Assembly: GCA_028689665.1 (NCBI GenBank)
Contig: JAQVCR010000014.1
Coordinates: 1-62,223, forward strand
From: Muribaculaceae bacterium
Lineage (GTDB): Bacteria > Bacteroidota > Bacteroidia > Bacteroidales > Muribaculaceae
DNA: 62,223 bases
Reading direction: 5' to 3'
Shown: positions 38,315-49,811 of the stretch, piece after piece
Numbering within the stretch: position 1 is the first letter of the stretch
How the letters are laid out: every line of letters starts with the position of its first letter
The notes under the pieces: generated by a model
What the model saw: the letters and a program-made list of their open reading frames with translations, nothing else
The model's database searches: none
Told to the model about the DNA's origin: nothing
Made by a program: the position numbers and the translations under genes

Positions 38315-41300
38315 ATGTCAGTTTCATTAGATAATTCACGCGTAAACTTCGCATCTGTCAAGAATCCGCTACCCTATCCGGACTTTCTTGAAGTGCAATT
38401 GAAGTCGTTTCAGGACTTTTTGCAACTAGATACACCTACTGAAAAAAGGAAAAATGAGGGGCTCTATAAAGTATTTGCAGAGAATTTTCCAATTGCGGAC
38501 ACTCGCAACAACTTTGTACTAGAATTCCTCGATTATTATATCGACCCACCCCGTTACACTATAGAAGAGTGTTTAGAGCGCGGGTTAACATATAGCGTAC
38601 CATTAAAGGCAAAGCTAAAATTATACTGTACCGATCCGGATCATGAGGACTTTGATACAGTAATCCAAGATGTCTATCTTGGACCAATCCCCTATATGAC
38701 CGCAAAAGGCACATTTGTAATAAATGGCGCCGAGCGAGTAGTAGTTTCACAGCTACACAGGTCGCCGGGAGTATTTTTTGGACAAAGCGTACATGCCAAT
38801 GGGACCAAGCTCTATTCAGCAAGAATCATTCCATTTAGAGGATCATGGATAGAATTTGCGACCGACATAAACAATGTGATGTATGCGTATATTGATCGAA
38901 AGAAGAAATTACCTGTAACCACATTATTGCGAGCAATAGGGTTAGAAAGTGATAAAGACATTATAGAAATATTCGGGCTAGCAGAAGAACTCAAAGTGAA
39001 CAAGACCAACTTGAAGAAATCCGTTGGTCGAAAGTTAGCAGCACGTGTATTAAAGACGTGGGTAGAAGATTTTGTAGACGAAGATACAGGCGAAGTAGTA
39101 TCAATCGAGCGAAATGATGTAATCATCGATCGTGAGACGGTACTAGAAGAGGGACATATACAAGAAATAATTGAGTCGGGCGTAAGCAACATCTTATTGC
39201 ACAAAGAAGATGTCAATACAAATGACTATGCTATCATCTTCAACACATTACAGAAAGATACAAGTAATTCGGAGAAAGAAGCAATACATTATATCTATAG
39301 GCAGTTGCGCAACGCCGAGCCACCCGATGATGCAAGCGCACGCGAAGTCATCACCAATTTATTCTTTTCGGAGAAGAGATATGATCTAGGCGAGGTAGGA
39401 CGCTTCCGCATAAATAAGAAATTAGGCTTGACTACATCAATGGACGTCAAGGTGCTAACAAAGGAAGATATTATTGAAATCATCAAGTATTTGATACAGC
39501 TAATCAATTCAAAGACCGATGTAGATGATATTGACCACTTGAGCAACCGACGAGTAAGGACAGTAGGCGAGCAATTATACAATCAATTCGGTGTAGGACT
39601 TGCAAGAATGGCAAGGACAATACGTGAGCGTATGAACGTAAGAGACAACGAAGTGTTCACTCCTATCGATTTGATTAATGCAAAGACAATATCATCGGTA
39701 ATCAATACATTCTTTGGGACCAATGCTTTGTCTCAATTTATGGATCAGACCAATCCATTGGCAGAGATGACCCATAAACGTCGTATGTCGGCCTTAGGTC
39801 CAGGTGGACTTTCGAGAGAAAGAGCCGGATTCGAGGTACGTGACGTACACTATACACACTATGGCCGTTTATGTCCTATTGAGACTCCGGAAGGACCAAA
39901 CATTGGACTAATCTCGTCATTATGTATATATGCAAAGATAAATAATCTAGGATTTATAGAGACCCCCTACCGTAAGGTATCGAATTCTAAAGTAGACCTA
40001 GACAATAACGATATAGTATATTTGGCAGCCGAAGTAGAGGAAGGCAAAATTATCGGACAAGGTAATGCCCCACTTAATGACGACGGCACCTTTATACGCA
40101 ACAAGGTGAAATCGCGTCTAGATGCCGATTTCCCAATAGTACCACCTAGCGAAGTAGAGCTAATGGACGTATCTCCATCGCAGATAGCCTCGATAGCAGC
40201 AGCCTTGATTCCGTTCTTGGAACATGACGATGCTAACCGTGCGTTGATGGGATCGAACATGATGCGCCAGGCAGTTCCATTGCTACGCAGTGAAGCACCA
40301 ATCGTAGGAACAGGGCTTGAAGGGCAATTGATTCGCGACTCGAGGACACAAATCACAGCAGAAGGAGCAGGAACGGTAGAATTTGTAGATGCAAGTGTAA
40401 TTAAGGTAAGATATGATCGTACCGAAGAGCAAGAATTTGTAAACTTTGAAGATTCATTGACCAGTTACAACATTCCAAAGTTTAGGAAGACCAACCAAAG
40501 CACTACAATCGACTTGCGTCCAATCTGTGAAAAGGGACAACGAGTAGAAAAAGGGACTATATTAACCGAAGGCTATTCGACAGAGCACGGCGAGCTAGCA
40601 CTAGGACGTAACTTGAAAGTGGCATATATGCCATGGAAGGGTTATAACTATGAGGATGCCATCGTACTTAATGAGCGAGTAGTGTCGGAAGATATATTGA
40701 CATCGGTACACGTAGACGAGTATATTCTAGAAGTTCGCGAGACAAAACGAGGAATGGAAGAATTGACCTCCGATATACCAAACGTAAGTGAAGAGGCAAC
40801 AAAAGATCTTGACGAACGCGGTATAATCAGAGTAGGCGCACACGTAGTTCCGGGAGATATTCTAATCGGTAAAATCACACCAAAGGGTGAGTCAGATCCT
40901 ACACCGGAAGAGAAGCTTTTGAGAGCTATCTTTGGTGATAAAGCCGGCGACGTTAAAGATGCATCATTAAAGGCATCACCATCGTTGAAAGGAGTAGTAA
41001 TCGAGACTAACCTATTCTCACGAGCAGTGAAGAAAAAGACGACAAAAAAGACAACCAATGCCCTATTGCCGAAGCTCGATGAAGAATATGAGAAATTAAT
41101 GGACGACTTAAAGAATCTATTAATCAAGAAATTGATGATACTTACCGAAGGTCGTACCTCACAAGGTGTAAAAGACTTCTTAGGATCAGAAATAATTGCA
41201 AAGGGAGAGAAATTCAGCGAAGCAGCATTAAGGAATCTGGAATATGATACCCTTAATCTAAGCAAATGGACAAACGATGCAAATAAGAACGACCTAATAA

Positions 41301-42127
41301 GAGCTACTATCGTAAACTACTTGCGCAAATATAAAGAATATGATTCAGAGCTACGTCGAAAGAAATTTGACATTTCGATAGGCGATGAGCTACCATCAGG
41401 AATTATGCAAATGGCAAAAGTATATATTGCCAAGAAGCGTAAGATAAGCGTAGGAGATAAGATGGCGGGACGCCACGGAAATAAGGGTATCGTATCGAGA
41501 ATCGTAAGAAAAGAAGATATGCCATTCTTAGCCGATGGAACTCCGGTAGATATAGTATTAAACCCACTAGGTGTGCCATCTCGTATGAATATCGGACAGA
41601 TATTTGAGGCAGTATTAGGCTGGGCAGGACGTGAACTAGGCGAGAAATTTGCGACACCAATCTTTGATGGAGCAAGTCTGGACGACTTAAATTCATGGAC
41701 CGACAAAGCCGGGCTACCTCGTTATGGAAAGACATATCTATACGATGGCGGAACAGGCGAACGATTTGACCAACCAGCAACCGTAGGAGTAACATATATG
41801 TTAAAACTAGGGCACATGGTAGAAGATAAAATGCACGCAAGAAGCATCGGACCATACTCACTGATCACTCAGCAACCATTAGGCGGTAAAGCTCAATTTG
41901 GTGGACAGCGATTTGGAGAAATGGAGGTATGGGCACTAGAAGCATTCGGGGCATCACACATACTACAAGAAATCCTCACAATCAAGAGTGATGACGTAGT
42001 AGGACGAAGCAAAGCCTACGAAGCAATAGTGAAAGGCGAGCCAATGCCAACTCCGGGAATACCAGAGTCTCTCAATGTACTACTTCACGAGCTTCGTGGA
42101 TTAGGACTTAGCATCAACTTAGAATAA
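38315..42127 (+). CDS. rpoB: DNA-directed RNA polymerase subunit beta
   Basis: 1270-aa catalytic-core subunit. The N-terminus has [19 protein letters not shown]. Later blocks include the rifampicin-region [40 protein letters not shown], with wild-type-looking D, H and S residues, and the C-terminal [50 protein letters not shown]. No truncation or frameshift is seen. It is expressed downstream of the rplL hairpin and separated from rpoC by 82 nt containing another hairpin. Confidence 0.99.
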   Translation: MSVSLDNSRVNFASVKNPLPYPDFLEVQLKSFQDFLQLDTPTEKRKNEGLYKVFAENFPIADTRNNFVLEFLDYYIDPPRYTIEECLERGLTYSVPLKAKLKLYCTDPDHEDFDTVIQDVYLGPIPYMTAKGTFVINGAERVVVSQLHRSPGVFFGQSVHANGTKLYSARIIPFRGSWIEFATDINNVMYAYIDRKKKLPVTTLLRAIGLESDKDIIEIFGLAEELKVNKTNLKKSVGRKLAARVLKTWVEDFVDEDTGEVVSIERNDVIIDRETVLEEGHIQEIIESGVSNILLHKEDVNTNDYAIIFNTLQKDTSNSEKEAIHYIYRQLRNAEPPDDASAREVITNLFFSEKRYDLGEVGRFRINKKLGLTTSMDVKVLTKEDIIEIIKYLIQLINSKTDVDDIDHLSNRRVRTVGEQLYNQFGVGLARMARTIRERMNVRDNEVFTPIDLINAKTISSVINTFFGTNALSQFMDQTNPLAEMTHKRRMSALGPGGLSRERAGFEVRDVHYTHYGRLCPIETPEGPNIGLISSLCIYAKINNLGFIETPYRKVSNSKVDLDNNDIVYLAAEVEEGKIIGQGNAPLNDDGTFIRNKVKSRLDADFPIVPPSEVELMDVSPSQIASIAAALIPFLEHDDANRALMGSNMMRQAVPLLRSEAPIVGTGLEGQLIRDSRTQITAEGAGTVEFVDASVIKVRYDRTEEQEFVNFEDSLTSYNIPKFRKTNQSTTIDLRPICEKGQRVEKGTILTEGYSTEHGELALGRNLKVAYMPWKGYNYEDAIVLNERVVSEDILTSVHVDEYILEVRETKRGMEELTSDIPNVSEEATKDLDERGIIRVGAHVVPGDILIGKITPKGESDPTPEEKLLRAIFGDKAGDVKDASLKASPSLKGVVIETNLFSRAVKKKTTKKTTNALLPKLDEEYEKLMDDLKNLLIKKLMILTEGRTSQGVKDFLGSEIIAKGEKFSEAALRNLEYDTLNLSKWTNDANKNDLIRATIVNYLRKYKEYDSELRRKKFDISIGDELPSGIMQMAKVYIAKKRKISVGDKMAGRHGNKGIVSRIVRKEDMPFLADGTPVDIVLNPLGVPSRMNIGQIFEAVLGWAGRELGEKFATPIFDGASLDDLNSWTDKAGLPRYGKTYLYDGGTGERFDQPATVGVTYMLKLGHMVEDKMHARSIGPYSLITQQPLGGKAQFGGQRFGEMEVWALEAFGASHILQEILTIKSDDVVGRSKAYEAIVKGEPMPTPGIPESLNVLLHELRGLGLSINLE

Positions 42128-42144
42128 TTATTTTATAATCGGAC

Positions 42145-42174
42145 TTAGCCATTGAAGGAAACTTCGATGGCTAA
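42145..42174 (+). other. Hairpin between rpoB and rpoC
   Basis: TTAGCCATTGAAG (42145-42157) pairs with CTTCGATGGCTAA (42162-42174) with one G-U around a GAAA tetraloop (42158-42161). No U-run follows, so it is probably a stabilising or RNase-processing structure, not a terminator. Confidence 0.65.
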
Positions 42175-42209
42175 TACACCGACAAACTCTTTATAAGACA
42201 AACAACAAT

Positions 42210-45200
42210 ATGGCTTTTAGAAAAGATAACAAGATAAAGAGTAACTTTTCAAAGATTTCTATTGGTTTAGCTTCACCCGACGAGATATTAGAAAAATCGA
42301 GCGGAGAAGTATTAAAACCGGAAACCATCAACTATCGTACATACAAGCCCGAGCGCGACGGACTATTCTGTGAGCGTATTTTTGGACCTGTAAAGGACTA
42401 TGAGTGCCATTGCGGAAAATATAAAAGAATCCGCTATAAAGGTATTGTATGTGATCGATGTGGTGTTGAAGTTACAGAGAAGAAGGTGCGAAGAGAGAGA
42501 ATGGGACATATTCAACTCGTAGTTCCTGTTGCACACATCTGGTATTTCCGTTCATTGCCTAATAAGATAGGATACCTATTAGGAATTCCATCAAAGAAAC
42601 TCGACTCGGTAATTTATTACGAACGCTATGTAGTAATACAACCGGGCTGTATAGACAGCGTAGAGAAATTTGATTTATTATCAGAAGAAGAATATCTTGA
42701 AATAATAGATCAATTGCCACGCGAAAATCAAATGTTGGAAGACACTGATCCCAATAAGTTTATTGCTAAAATGGGAGCAGAAGCAATATATGATTTGCTG
42801 ACGACAATCAACCTAGATGAGCTATCTTACGAGCTACGCCACCGTGCAAGCACCGACGGATCTCAACAAAGGAAGACCGAGGCATTAAAGCGACTACAAG
42901 TAGTAGAATCATTCAGAATCTCACGAGGCAAAAACAAGCCAGAATGGATGATATTGAAGACAATTCCGGTTATTCCACCAGAATTGCGTCCCCTAGTTCC
43001 ACTAGATGGAGGTAGATTTGCTACAAGCGACTTGAACGACCTCTATCGCCGAGTAATCATAAGAAACAATCGTCTAAAACGATTAATCGAGATAAAGGCA
43101 CCGGAAGTAATCTTGAGAAACGAGAAGCGTATGCTTCAAGAGTCGGTAGATTCACTACTCGACAACTCACGTAAATCAAGTGCAGTAAAGACCGATGCCA
43201 ATCGTCCATTGAAATCACTTTCGGATAGCCTGAAAGGAAAGCAAGGACGTTTTCGTCAGAACTTGTTAGGAAAACGTGTAGACTATTCAGCCCGTTCGGT
43301 AATTGTCGTAGGACCTGAATTGAAGATGCACGAATGTGGTATTCCTAAATATATGGCAGCCGAGCTTTACAAGCCATTTATTATTCGTAAACTCATCGAG
43401 CGCGGAATAGTAAAGACAGTAAAGAGTGCGAAGAAGATAGTCGACCGCAAAGAACCGGTAGTATGGGATATTCTAGAATATGTGATGAAAGGACACCCGG
43501 TGCTACTTAACCGTGCGCCGACACTACACCGACTAGGAATCCAAGCCTTCCAACCAAAGATGATTGAAGGCAAGGCAATTCAACTACATCCACTAGCTTG
43601 TACGGCATTCAATGCCGACTTTGACGGTGACCAGATGGCAGTACACTTGCCACTAGGAAACGAAGCCGTTCTAGAAGCACAAATGTTGATGCTTGGAGCT
43701 CATAATATTTTGAATCCGGCAAATGGAGCGCCAATTACCGTTCCATCGCAGGATATGGTATTAGGACTTTATTACATCACAAAATTGCGTAAAGGCGACA
43801 AAGGTGAAGGCTTAAAATTCTATGGTGAAGAGGAAGCCGAGATAGCATATAACGAAGGCAAAGTAACACTGCATGCGCCCATCTCAGTGATTATCAAAGA
43901 TCTAGACGAGAATGGAAACATTGTAGATGTATTAAAAGAAAATACATCAGTAGGTAGAATACTAGTAAACCAATTCGTTCCCAATGAGATAGGTTATGTA
44001 AACGAAGTACTTTCAAAGAAATCGTTGAGAGATATTATCGGAAAAGTAATCAAGACATGTGGAGTAGCGCGTTCGGCACAATTCCTTGACGACATCAAGA
44101 ACTTAGGTTACAAGATGGCATTTAAGGGTGGACTATCATTCAACTTAGGTGATATCATTGTACCACCGGAAAAAGAGAAATTAGTAAACGACGGCTATGC
44201 GCAAGTAGAAGAGGTATTGAATAACTATAGTATGGGATTCATCACCAATAACGAGCGTTATAACCAGATTATTGATATATGGACACACGTGAATTCAGAG
44301 TTAACAAATACATTGATGAAAGAAATTTCGGAAGACAAACAAGGCTTCAATTCAGTGTATATGATGCTTGACTCAGGAGCTCGTGGATCTAAAGACCAGA
44401 TACGTCAGCTATCAGGTATGCGTGGACTTATGGCGAAACCACAAAAGAGTGGAGCAGAAGGAGGACAAATCATTGAGAACCCAATTTTGGCAAACTTTAA
44501 AGAGGGGCTATCAGTGCTAGAGTACTTTATTTCGACTCACGGTGCTCGTAAGGGACTTGCCGATACCGCATTAAAGACAGCCGATGCAGGATATTTGACA
44601 CGTCGTCTAGTCGACGTAGCGCATGATGTAATCATCAATGAAGAAGATTGCGGAACATTACGCGGGCTAGTGTGTACAGAAATAAAGAACAACGAAGATG
44701 TAGTAGCATCGTTAGGTGAACGAATCTTAGGTCGTATTTCGGTACACGATGTAGTAGATCCTATCTCAGGTAAAACATTAGTATTAGCAGGCGAAGAAAT
44801 AAATGATGAAGCAGCCAAACTCATCAATAATTCGCCAATCGAGCAAGTAGAAATACGCTCGGTCCTAACTTGCGAATCGAAGAAAGGTGTATGTGCTAAA
44901 TGCTACGGACGTAACCTCTCGACCAACCGAATGGTACAGAAAGGTGAAGCAGTCGGCGTAATAGCAGCACAATCAATCGGAGAGCCGGGAACACAGTTAA
45001 CACTACGAACATTCCACGTCGGTGGTGTTGCATCAAATATAGCAGCCGTATCATCAATAGTATCACGCTATGATGGTATCTTAGAAATCGACGAGCTAAG
45101 AACAGTAACAGCAGGCGACCATAATGTAGTTGTAGGACGATTGGCAGAAATGCGTATAATCGATCCAAAGACCAATATGGTATTAACCAATGCTAATATT

Positions 45201-46487
45201 GCTTATGGTTCAAAGATTTATAAGAAAAGTGGTGATAAAGTAGCTAAAGGCGACTTAATCTGCGAATGGGACCCATTTAATGCAGTAATCGTCTGCGAGG
45301 TAGAAGGTCATATCAAATATGAGAATGTAATTGAAGGCGTAACATATCGAGTAGAATCAGATGAGACTACCGGACTACGTGAGAAGATTATAATAGAGAC
45401 AAAAGATAGGACCAAAGCACCGGAGGCACAGCTACTTGACCTAAACGGACAGTTAATCAAGACATATTCTCTACCGGTAGGAGCACACCTAATGGTAGAA
45501 GAAGGCGCCGAGTTAACTCCGGGAATAGTATTTGTAAAGATACCACGTGCCGTAGGAAGTGCGGGCGATATTACGGGAGGTCTACCACGCGTAACCGAGC
45601 TGTTTGAAGCACGTAATCCATCAAATCCGGCAGTAGTATCAGAAATCGACGGAGAAGTAACCTTTGGCAAGATCAAGCGAGGTAATAGAGAAATCATAGT
45701 AACATCAAAACTTGATGAAGTTAAGAAATATCTAGTACCATTGTCCAAACAGATACTTGTACAAGAGAACGACTATGTGAGAGCAGGTACACCGCTATCC
45801 GATGGAGCAATCACCCCAAGTGATATTCTAAATATTAAAGGTCCAACCGCAGTTCAAGACTATATAGTTAATGAAGTGCAAGATGTATATCGTCTACAAG
45901 GCGTAAAGATCAACGACAAGCACTTTGAAGTGATTGTACGTCAGATGATGCGTAAAGTAACAATTCTCGATGCCGGAGACACAAGATTCCTAGAGCAACA
46001 GATTGTCGACAAGCGCGACTTTATGGACGAGAACGACCGAATATGGGGCAAGAAAGTAATTACAGAAGTAGGCGATTCGTTGACATTAAAGAAAGGACAG
46101 ATCATCACAGCACGCAAATTGCGCGATGAGAATTCTGCACTAAAACGTCGCGACTTGAAGCTAATAGAAGTAAGAGATGCTATTCCAGCTACATCTGAGC
46201 AGATATTACAAGGTATCACACGCGCAGCACTCCAGACCTCGAGTTTTATTTCGGCAGCATCTTTCCAAGAGACTACCAAAGTGCTAAATGAAGCAGCCAT
46301 CAACGGCAAGGTAGATAACTTAGAAGGAATGAAAGAGAATGTAATCTGCGGACACTTAATACCTGCAGGAACAGGACTTCGTGATTACGATAAGTTAGTA
46401 GTAGGAAGTAAAGATGATTTTGATCGTGCAAACATAAGTTATCCAAGCGAAGAAGAAGTTAAGATGGACGAAAGTTTACAAAGATAA
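42210..46487 (+). CDS. rpoC: DNA-directed RNA polymerase subunit beta-prime
   Basis: 1425-aa subunit. The N-terminal zinc site is [20 protein letters not shown]. The magnesium-binding catalytic loop is [15 protein letters not shown]. The second zinc site includes [16 protein letters not shown]. The trigger/bridge region [27 protein letters not shown] is intact. It ends the operon, with a strong terminator at 46515-46546. Confidence 0.99.
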   Translation: MAFRKDNKIKSNFSKISIGLASPDEILEKSSGEVLKPETINYRTYKPERDGLFCERIFGPVKDYECHCGKYKRIRYKGIVCDRCGVEVTEKKVRRERMGHIQLVVPVAHIWYFRSLPNKIGYLLGIPSKKLDSVIYYERYVVIQPGCIDSVEKFDLLSEEEYLEIIDQLPRENQMLEDTDPNKFIAKMGAEAIYDLLTTINLDELSYELRHRASTDGSQQRKTEALKRLQVVESFRISRGKNKPEWMILKTIPVIPPELRPLVPLDGGRFATSDLNDLYRRVIIRNNRLKRLIEIKAPEVILRNEKRMLQESVDSLLDNSRKSSAVKTDANRPLKSLSDSLKGKQGRFRQNLLGKRVDYSARSVIVVGPELKMHECGIPKYMAAELYKPFIIRKLIERGIVKTVKSAKKIVDRKEPVVWDILEYVMKGHPVLLNRAPTLHRLGIQAFQPKMIEGKAIQLHPLACTAFNADFDGDQMAVHLPLGNEAVLEAQMLMLGAHNILNPANGAPITVPSQDMVLGLYYITKLRKGDKGEGLKFYGEEEAEIAYNEGKVTLHAPISVIIKDLDENGNIVDVLKENTSVGRILVNQFVPNEIGYVNEVLSKKSLRDIIGKVIKTCGVARSAQFLDDIKNLGYKMAFKGGLSFNLGDIIVPPEKEKLVNDGYAQVEEVLNNYSMGFITNNERYNQIIDIWTHVNSELTNTLMKEISEDKQGFNSVYMMLDSGARGSKDQIRQLSGMRGLMAKPQKSGAEGGQIIENPILANFKEGLSVLEYFISTHGARKGLADTALKTADAGYLTRRLVDVAHDVIINEEDCGTLRGLVCTEIKNNEDVVASLGERILGRISVHDVVDPISGKTLVLAGEEINDEAAKLINNSPIEQVEIRSVLTCESKKGVCAKCYGRNLSTNRMVQKGEAVGVIAAQSIGEPGTQLTLRTFHVGGVASNIAAVSSIVSRYDGILEIDELRTVTAGDHNVVVGRLAEMRIIDPKTNMVLTNANIAYGSKIYKKSGDKVAKGDLICEWDPFNAVIVCEVEGHIKYENVIEGVTYRVESDETTGLREKIIIETKDRTKAPEAQLLDLNGQLIKTYSLPVGAHLMVEEGAELTPGIVFVKIPRAVGSAGDITGGLPRVTELFEARNPSNPAVVSEIDGEVTFGKIKRGNREIIVTSKLDEVKKYLVPLSKQILVQENDYVRAGTPLSDGAITPSDILNIKGPTAVQDYIVNEVQDVYRLQGVKINDKHFEVIVRQMMRKVTILDAGDTRFLEQQIVDKRDFMDENDRIWGKKVITEVGDSLTLKKGQIITARKLRDENSALKRRDLKLIEVRDAIPATSEQILQGITRAALQTSSFISAASFQETTKVLNEAAINGKVDNLEGMKENVICGHLIPAGTGLRDYDKLVVGSKDDFDRANISYPSEEEVKMDESLQR

Positions 46488-46514
46488 TAACGGAATCAAT
46501 CAAAATTAATATTT

Positions 46515-46546
46515 AGAGTGGATTGCTATAAAAGGCAATCCACTCT
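46515..46546 (+). terminator. Terminator after rpoC
   Basis: AGAGTGGATTGC (46515-46526) pairs perfectly with GCAATCCACTCT (46535-46546) around an 8-nt loop, followed by TATTATATAG. Confidence 0.85.
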
Positions 46547-46712
46547 TATTATATAGTAACGTAATATGTTGATAACTTTTATGAATAAAGATAATGAATA
46601 GGCAAAAAAATATATATCTTTACATAATCAAGGTGCAAGCAAAAAGAAAATAATAAAGCTTGAATAAATACCTAAATAATATCGTGAATAGCAAATAATA
46701 AATGTAGAATAG

Positions 46713-47342
46713 ATGGACAGGAAAGGTAAATTATACTTTAGATATGGCACAATGGGGTCGGCAAAGACCGCCATACTACTAACTACGGCATATAACTTTG
46801 AAGAGCGTGGAATGGAATATCTATGTCTAAAGCCAATAATAGATAATCGAGAGAAAGAGAATGTAATAAAATCGAGGATAGGCATATCTCGTGAATGCAA
46901 ATGGATATATCCCGATAGCGACTTATATGAGCTGGCAAAAAGTATATTTGAAGAAAGTCTGATAGTAAAAGATTGGATATTAATCGACGAAGCTCAATTT
47001 TTAACAGCCGAGCAAGTTGACCAATTATCGCGTATCGTCGACGACTATGGTAGTAATATAATATGCTATGGACTTCGTACCGATTTTCAATCAAAGCTAT
47101 TTGAAGGGTCGAAACGATTATTTGAGATAGCCGACTCTATAGATGAGATAAAATCGACATGTACCTGTGGCAGGAAAACAATAATAAATGCACGTATTGA
47201 TCGGAATGGTGATATTGTAACCGATGGAAATCAGGTAGAGATAGGAGGAGATGATAAATATATTGCGTTGTGCCGACATTGTTGGCGTGCGAAAAGAGTT
47301 GAAGCAATAGAGCGAAATGCGTTAAAGTTCAAATCAGAGTAA
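46713..47342 (+). CDS. tdk: Thymidine kinase (type II)
   Basis: 209-aa salvage enzyme phosphorylating thymidine. The P-loop YGTMGSAKT (residues 11-19) replaces the more usual GPMFSGKS and has alanine before the lysine. The Walker B-like DEAQF is at 92-96. The structural zinc site is C150, C152, C187, C190 (CTCG...CRHC). The YNFEERGM segment matches the E. coli-like branch rather than the GPMFSGK branch common in Bacteroidetes, so transfer or a lineage-specific form is possible. It starts 166 nt after the rpoC terminator and ends at a shared hairpin at 47366-47396. Confidence 0.9.
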   Translation: MDRKGKLYFRYGTMGSAKTAILLTTAYNFEERGMEYLCLKPIIDNREKENVIKSRIGISRECKWIYPDSDLYELAKSIFEESLIVKDWILIDEAQFLTAEQVDQLSRIVDDYGSNIICYGLRTDFQSKLFEGSKRLFEIADSIDEIKSTCTCGRKTIINARIDRNGDIVTDGNQVEIGGDDKYIALCRHCWRAKRVEAIERNALKFKSE

Positions 47343-47365
47343 GGCAAACACAAATATTATAAATG

Positions 47366-47396
47366 AACCCCGTGATACAAATAGTATTTCGGGGTT
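47366..47396. terminator. Terminator between tdk and the YhcH-family gene
   Basis: AACCCCG (47366-47372) pairs with CGGGGTT (47390-47396). An inner GATAC/GTATT stem extends the pairing. It lies between convergent genes and is followed by AATTATATC. Confidence 0.65.
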
Positions 47397-47406
47397 AATT
47401 ATATCA

Positions 47407-47865
47407 TTAATCTTCGATGCGTATTTTTACACAAAGTTTTTTTAGTATTCCTGTGCCAATATTGGGTGAATGTCCGTCGGAAGGCAACATAATACAAAAG
47501 CAACCGGTGTTAATAGCAACAAAGCTAGATGGGATAATATAGTAAAGAGTGCGATCAAGATCGTCGTTGTAAGGCGAAACGGGATTTTGCAATTTATTAG
47601 AAGGCACCCACCCTATCAATTCGGTAGCAGAAATGGGTACATGAATATCAATAAATTTTTTATGGATTTCAAGTAGTTGCTCGGTACGCTCTTTAAGGTG
47701 TATCTCTTCAATATTTATGTATAAATCATTGGGGATTAGCACAATTTTTTGAGGTTCCATTTCAGGAATAGCACTTAAATTTTCGCGAATCCAATTAAAA
47801 GCGATGGCAAATTTTGGATTCAATTTTTCTATTAATGACGTATCATTTAGTTCTCCAGTAATCAT
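47407..47865 (-). CDS. YhcH/YjgK/YiaL family protein
   Basis: 152-aa cupin-like protein of DUF386, related to proteins found with sialic acid and other sugar catabolism. Motifs include HKKFIDIHVPISATELIGW and the metal-type GCFCIMLPSDGHSPNI. The start was set at the ATG at 47865: upstream residues of the longer frame are hydrophobic and not family-like. It is 78 nt after the zinc-ribbon gene, so it may be transcribed with it. No sugar genes are nearby, so the substrate is unknown. Confidence 0.88.
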   Translation of the reverse strand: MITGELNDTSLIEKLNPKFAIAFNWIRENLSAIPEMEPQKIVLIPNDLYINIEEIHLKERTEQLLEIHKKFIDIHVPISATELIGWVPSNKLQNPVSPYNDDLDRTLYYIIPSSFVAINTGCFCIMLPSDGHSPNIGTGILKKLCVKIRIED

Positions 47866-47943
47866 GATAGTAATAAGTATTGATCGAAAAAAAATAAAGG
47901 GGAATTTTTCCAGAAATTCCCCTGGTATAAATATCAAATAGTC

Positions 47944-48711
47944 TTAAATCGAAGTAACGCCGGCAAGTTCCGGGTCAATCATAATTCGTCCGCAATATTC
48001 GCAAACGATAATTTTTTTGTGCATTTTAATCTCCATCTGTCTTTGAGGTGGGATTCTATTGAAGCAACCGCCACAAGCGTTACGTTGGATGTATACTACA
48101 CCTAAGCCGTTTCTTGCGTTTTTACGGATTCTTTTAAAAGCAGTTAAAAGACGAGGCTCAATTTTAGCTTCGAGAGCTTTAGCGTCGGTTCTAATTTTTT
48201 CTTCGTCTTGTTTTGTTTCAGAAACGATTTCTTCAAGCTCTTTTCTCTTCTCGGCAAGAATATGCTTGCGGTCGATAAGGTTTTCTTCGGCAACCGAAAC
48301 CTCATTAACTTTTTGCTCACTTTGGAGAGTAAATTCTTTAATACGTTTCTCAGCAAGTTCAATTTCGAGATGTTGATATTCAATTTCTTTAGATAAGAAA
48401 TCGAACTCGCGATTGTTACGAACGTTGTCTTGCTGTGCCGTGTATTTGTCGATTAGAGCTTTCGACTGTTCCATCTCGGTATTTTTTTTGATAATTTCAG
48501 CTTTGAAATTATCCACCTCGTTCTTATAATTTTGAACTCTGGTTTCTAGACCGACAATTTCATCTTCCAAGTCTTGAACTTCAAGAGGCAGCTCGCCACG
48601 AAGAGTTTTAATACGATCAATCTCTGATAAGAGAGTTTGTAAATCGTAAAGTGCTTTTAGACGTTCTTCTACCGTCAGTTCTTTTTCAATTTTAGTCTTA
48701 TCGTTAGCCAT
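47944..48711 (-). CDS. Coiled-coil C4-type zinc-ribbon protein (CT398/DUF164 type)
   Basis: 255-aa protein. A long coiled coil (about residues 10-200, Glu/Lys-rich heptads) precedes a C-terminal zinc ribbon with paired cysteines: CGGCFNRIPPQRQMEIK...IVCEYCGRIM. Proteins of this kind commonly neighbour Nif3-family genes, as here, where the start codon follows the Nif3 stop by 3 nt. The exact function is unknown; a role in transcription or nucleic acid contacts has been proposed for the family. Confidence 0.88.
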   Translation of the reverse strand: MANDKTKIEKELTVEERLKALYDLQTLLSEIDRIKTLRGELPLEVQDLEDEIVGLETRVQNYKNEVDNFKAEIIKKNTEMEQSKALIDKYTAQQDNVRNNREFDFLSKEIEYQHLEIELAEKRIKEFTLQSEQKVNEVSVAEENLIDRKHILAEKRKELEEIVSETKQDEEKIRTDAKALEAKIEPRLLTAFKRIRKNARNGLGVVYIQRNACGGCFNRIPPQRQMEIKMHKKIIVCEYCGRIMIDPELAGVTSI

Positions 48712-48714
48712 AGC

Positions 48715-49809
48715 TTACAAATAATTTATGGGATTTTTTTCTTTATCTGGATAATAGCTTACAAAGTTAGGAAAATTTTCTTGAATAATATTATAAAAAA
48801 TATCTTTTGTGAATTGTTCACTTTCATAATGTCCTATATCAGCGATAATAATATCATTTCCGAATGTAGTAAAGTCGTGATATTTAAAATCTCCTGATAT
48901 GAAAACATCGGCATTCTGTACAATGGCAGATTGTAAGAAGGATGCGCCACTGCCTCCACATATTGCGACACGGGAAATCTTGTTAATATTATTCTTCGAA
49001 TATCTTATGGCAGGAACGTTAAAAATAGCTTTAATTCGAGCAAATAAGACCTTGGGGGCGGTAGGTTCAATATTTCCGATTACACCAGAGCCTGTGTATT
49101 TATAAGCATTCTCAAGTTTTATAAAATCGTAAGCCGGTTCTTCGTAAGGGTGAGAGGTAATTAAAGTTTTAAGAATTTTATTTTTAATTCCTGTATGTAA
49201 TATAAATTCCATTCTTTGTTCTGCCTCCTCATGTAGCTCGCCAGAGCAACCGATGAAAGGATTAGCTCCATCTAGTGGACGGAAAGAGCCTTTACCGTCG
49301 ATTGAATAGCTACAACAGTCGTAATTGCCATATCTGCCTGCTCCTGCCTCGAATAGTGCATTTCTTACTTTCTCGCAATGCGACAATGGGACAAAAACCA
49401 CAAGTTTTAATAAATCACCACTTTGAGGTTCAAGGACTTCTATATCCGACAGTCCAATACGATGAGCTATGTCGTGCGACACCCCACCCCACGCATTGTC
49501 GAGATTTGTGTGAGCCGAATAAATAGCGATGTCGTTCTTTATGGCTTTATTGATAATTCGCCCTGTTGCATCGCTTAACGTGATACTTTTTATTCCTTTA
49601 AATAGAAGTGGGTGATGCGATATTACTAAATTACAATTTTTAGAAATAGCTTCGTCGATAATGTCTTCGGTAACATCGATGCATAGTAATGCAGCGTTAG
49701 CCTCGATTGAAATATCGCCAATTTGCAGCCCAGCGTTATCATAATCTTCTTGCAGATAACGCGGGGCAACTATTTCAATTGCGTTAATTATATCATTAAT
49801 TTTAGGCAT
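48715..49809 (-). CDS. Nif3-like dinuclear metal centre protein
   Basis: 364-aa protein of the YbgI/NIF3 (GTP cyclohydrolase I type 2) family, forming hexamers around a two-metal site. Metal ligands appear in VISHHPLLFKG, AHTNLDNAWGG and ADIGHYESE. The extra central domain (about 125-235) is the PII-like insertion found in longer members. It is 2 nt after aspS and 3 nt before the zinc-ribbon gene, so a three-gene operon is likely. The biochemical role is not established. Confidence 0.93.
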   Translation of the reverse strand: MPKINDIINAIEIVAPRYLQEDYDNAGLQIGDISIEANAALLCIDVTEDIIDEAISKNCNLVISHHPLLFKGIKSITLSDATGRIINKAIKNDIAIYSAHTNLDNAWGGVSHDIAHRIGLSDIEVLEPQSGDLLKLVVFVPLSHCEKVRNALFEAGAGRYGNYDCCSYSIDGKGSFRPLDGANPFIGCSGELHEEAEQRMEFILHTGIKNKILKTLITSHPYEEPAYDFIKLENAYKYTGSGVIGNIEPTAPKVLFARIKAIFNVPAIRYSKNNINKISRVAICGGSGASFLQSAIVQNADVFISGDFKYHDFTTFGNDIIIADIGHYESEQFTKDIFYNIIQENFPNFVSYYPDKEKNPINYL

Positions 49810-49811
49810 TG

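Noticed and set aside
40648..41265. 205-codon frame antisense to rpoB
   Set aside because: It is a Ser-rich shadow frame inside rpoB, with no separate promoter or motifs.
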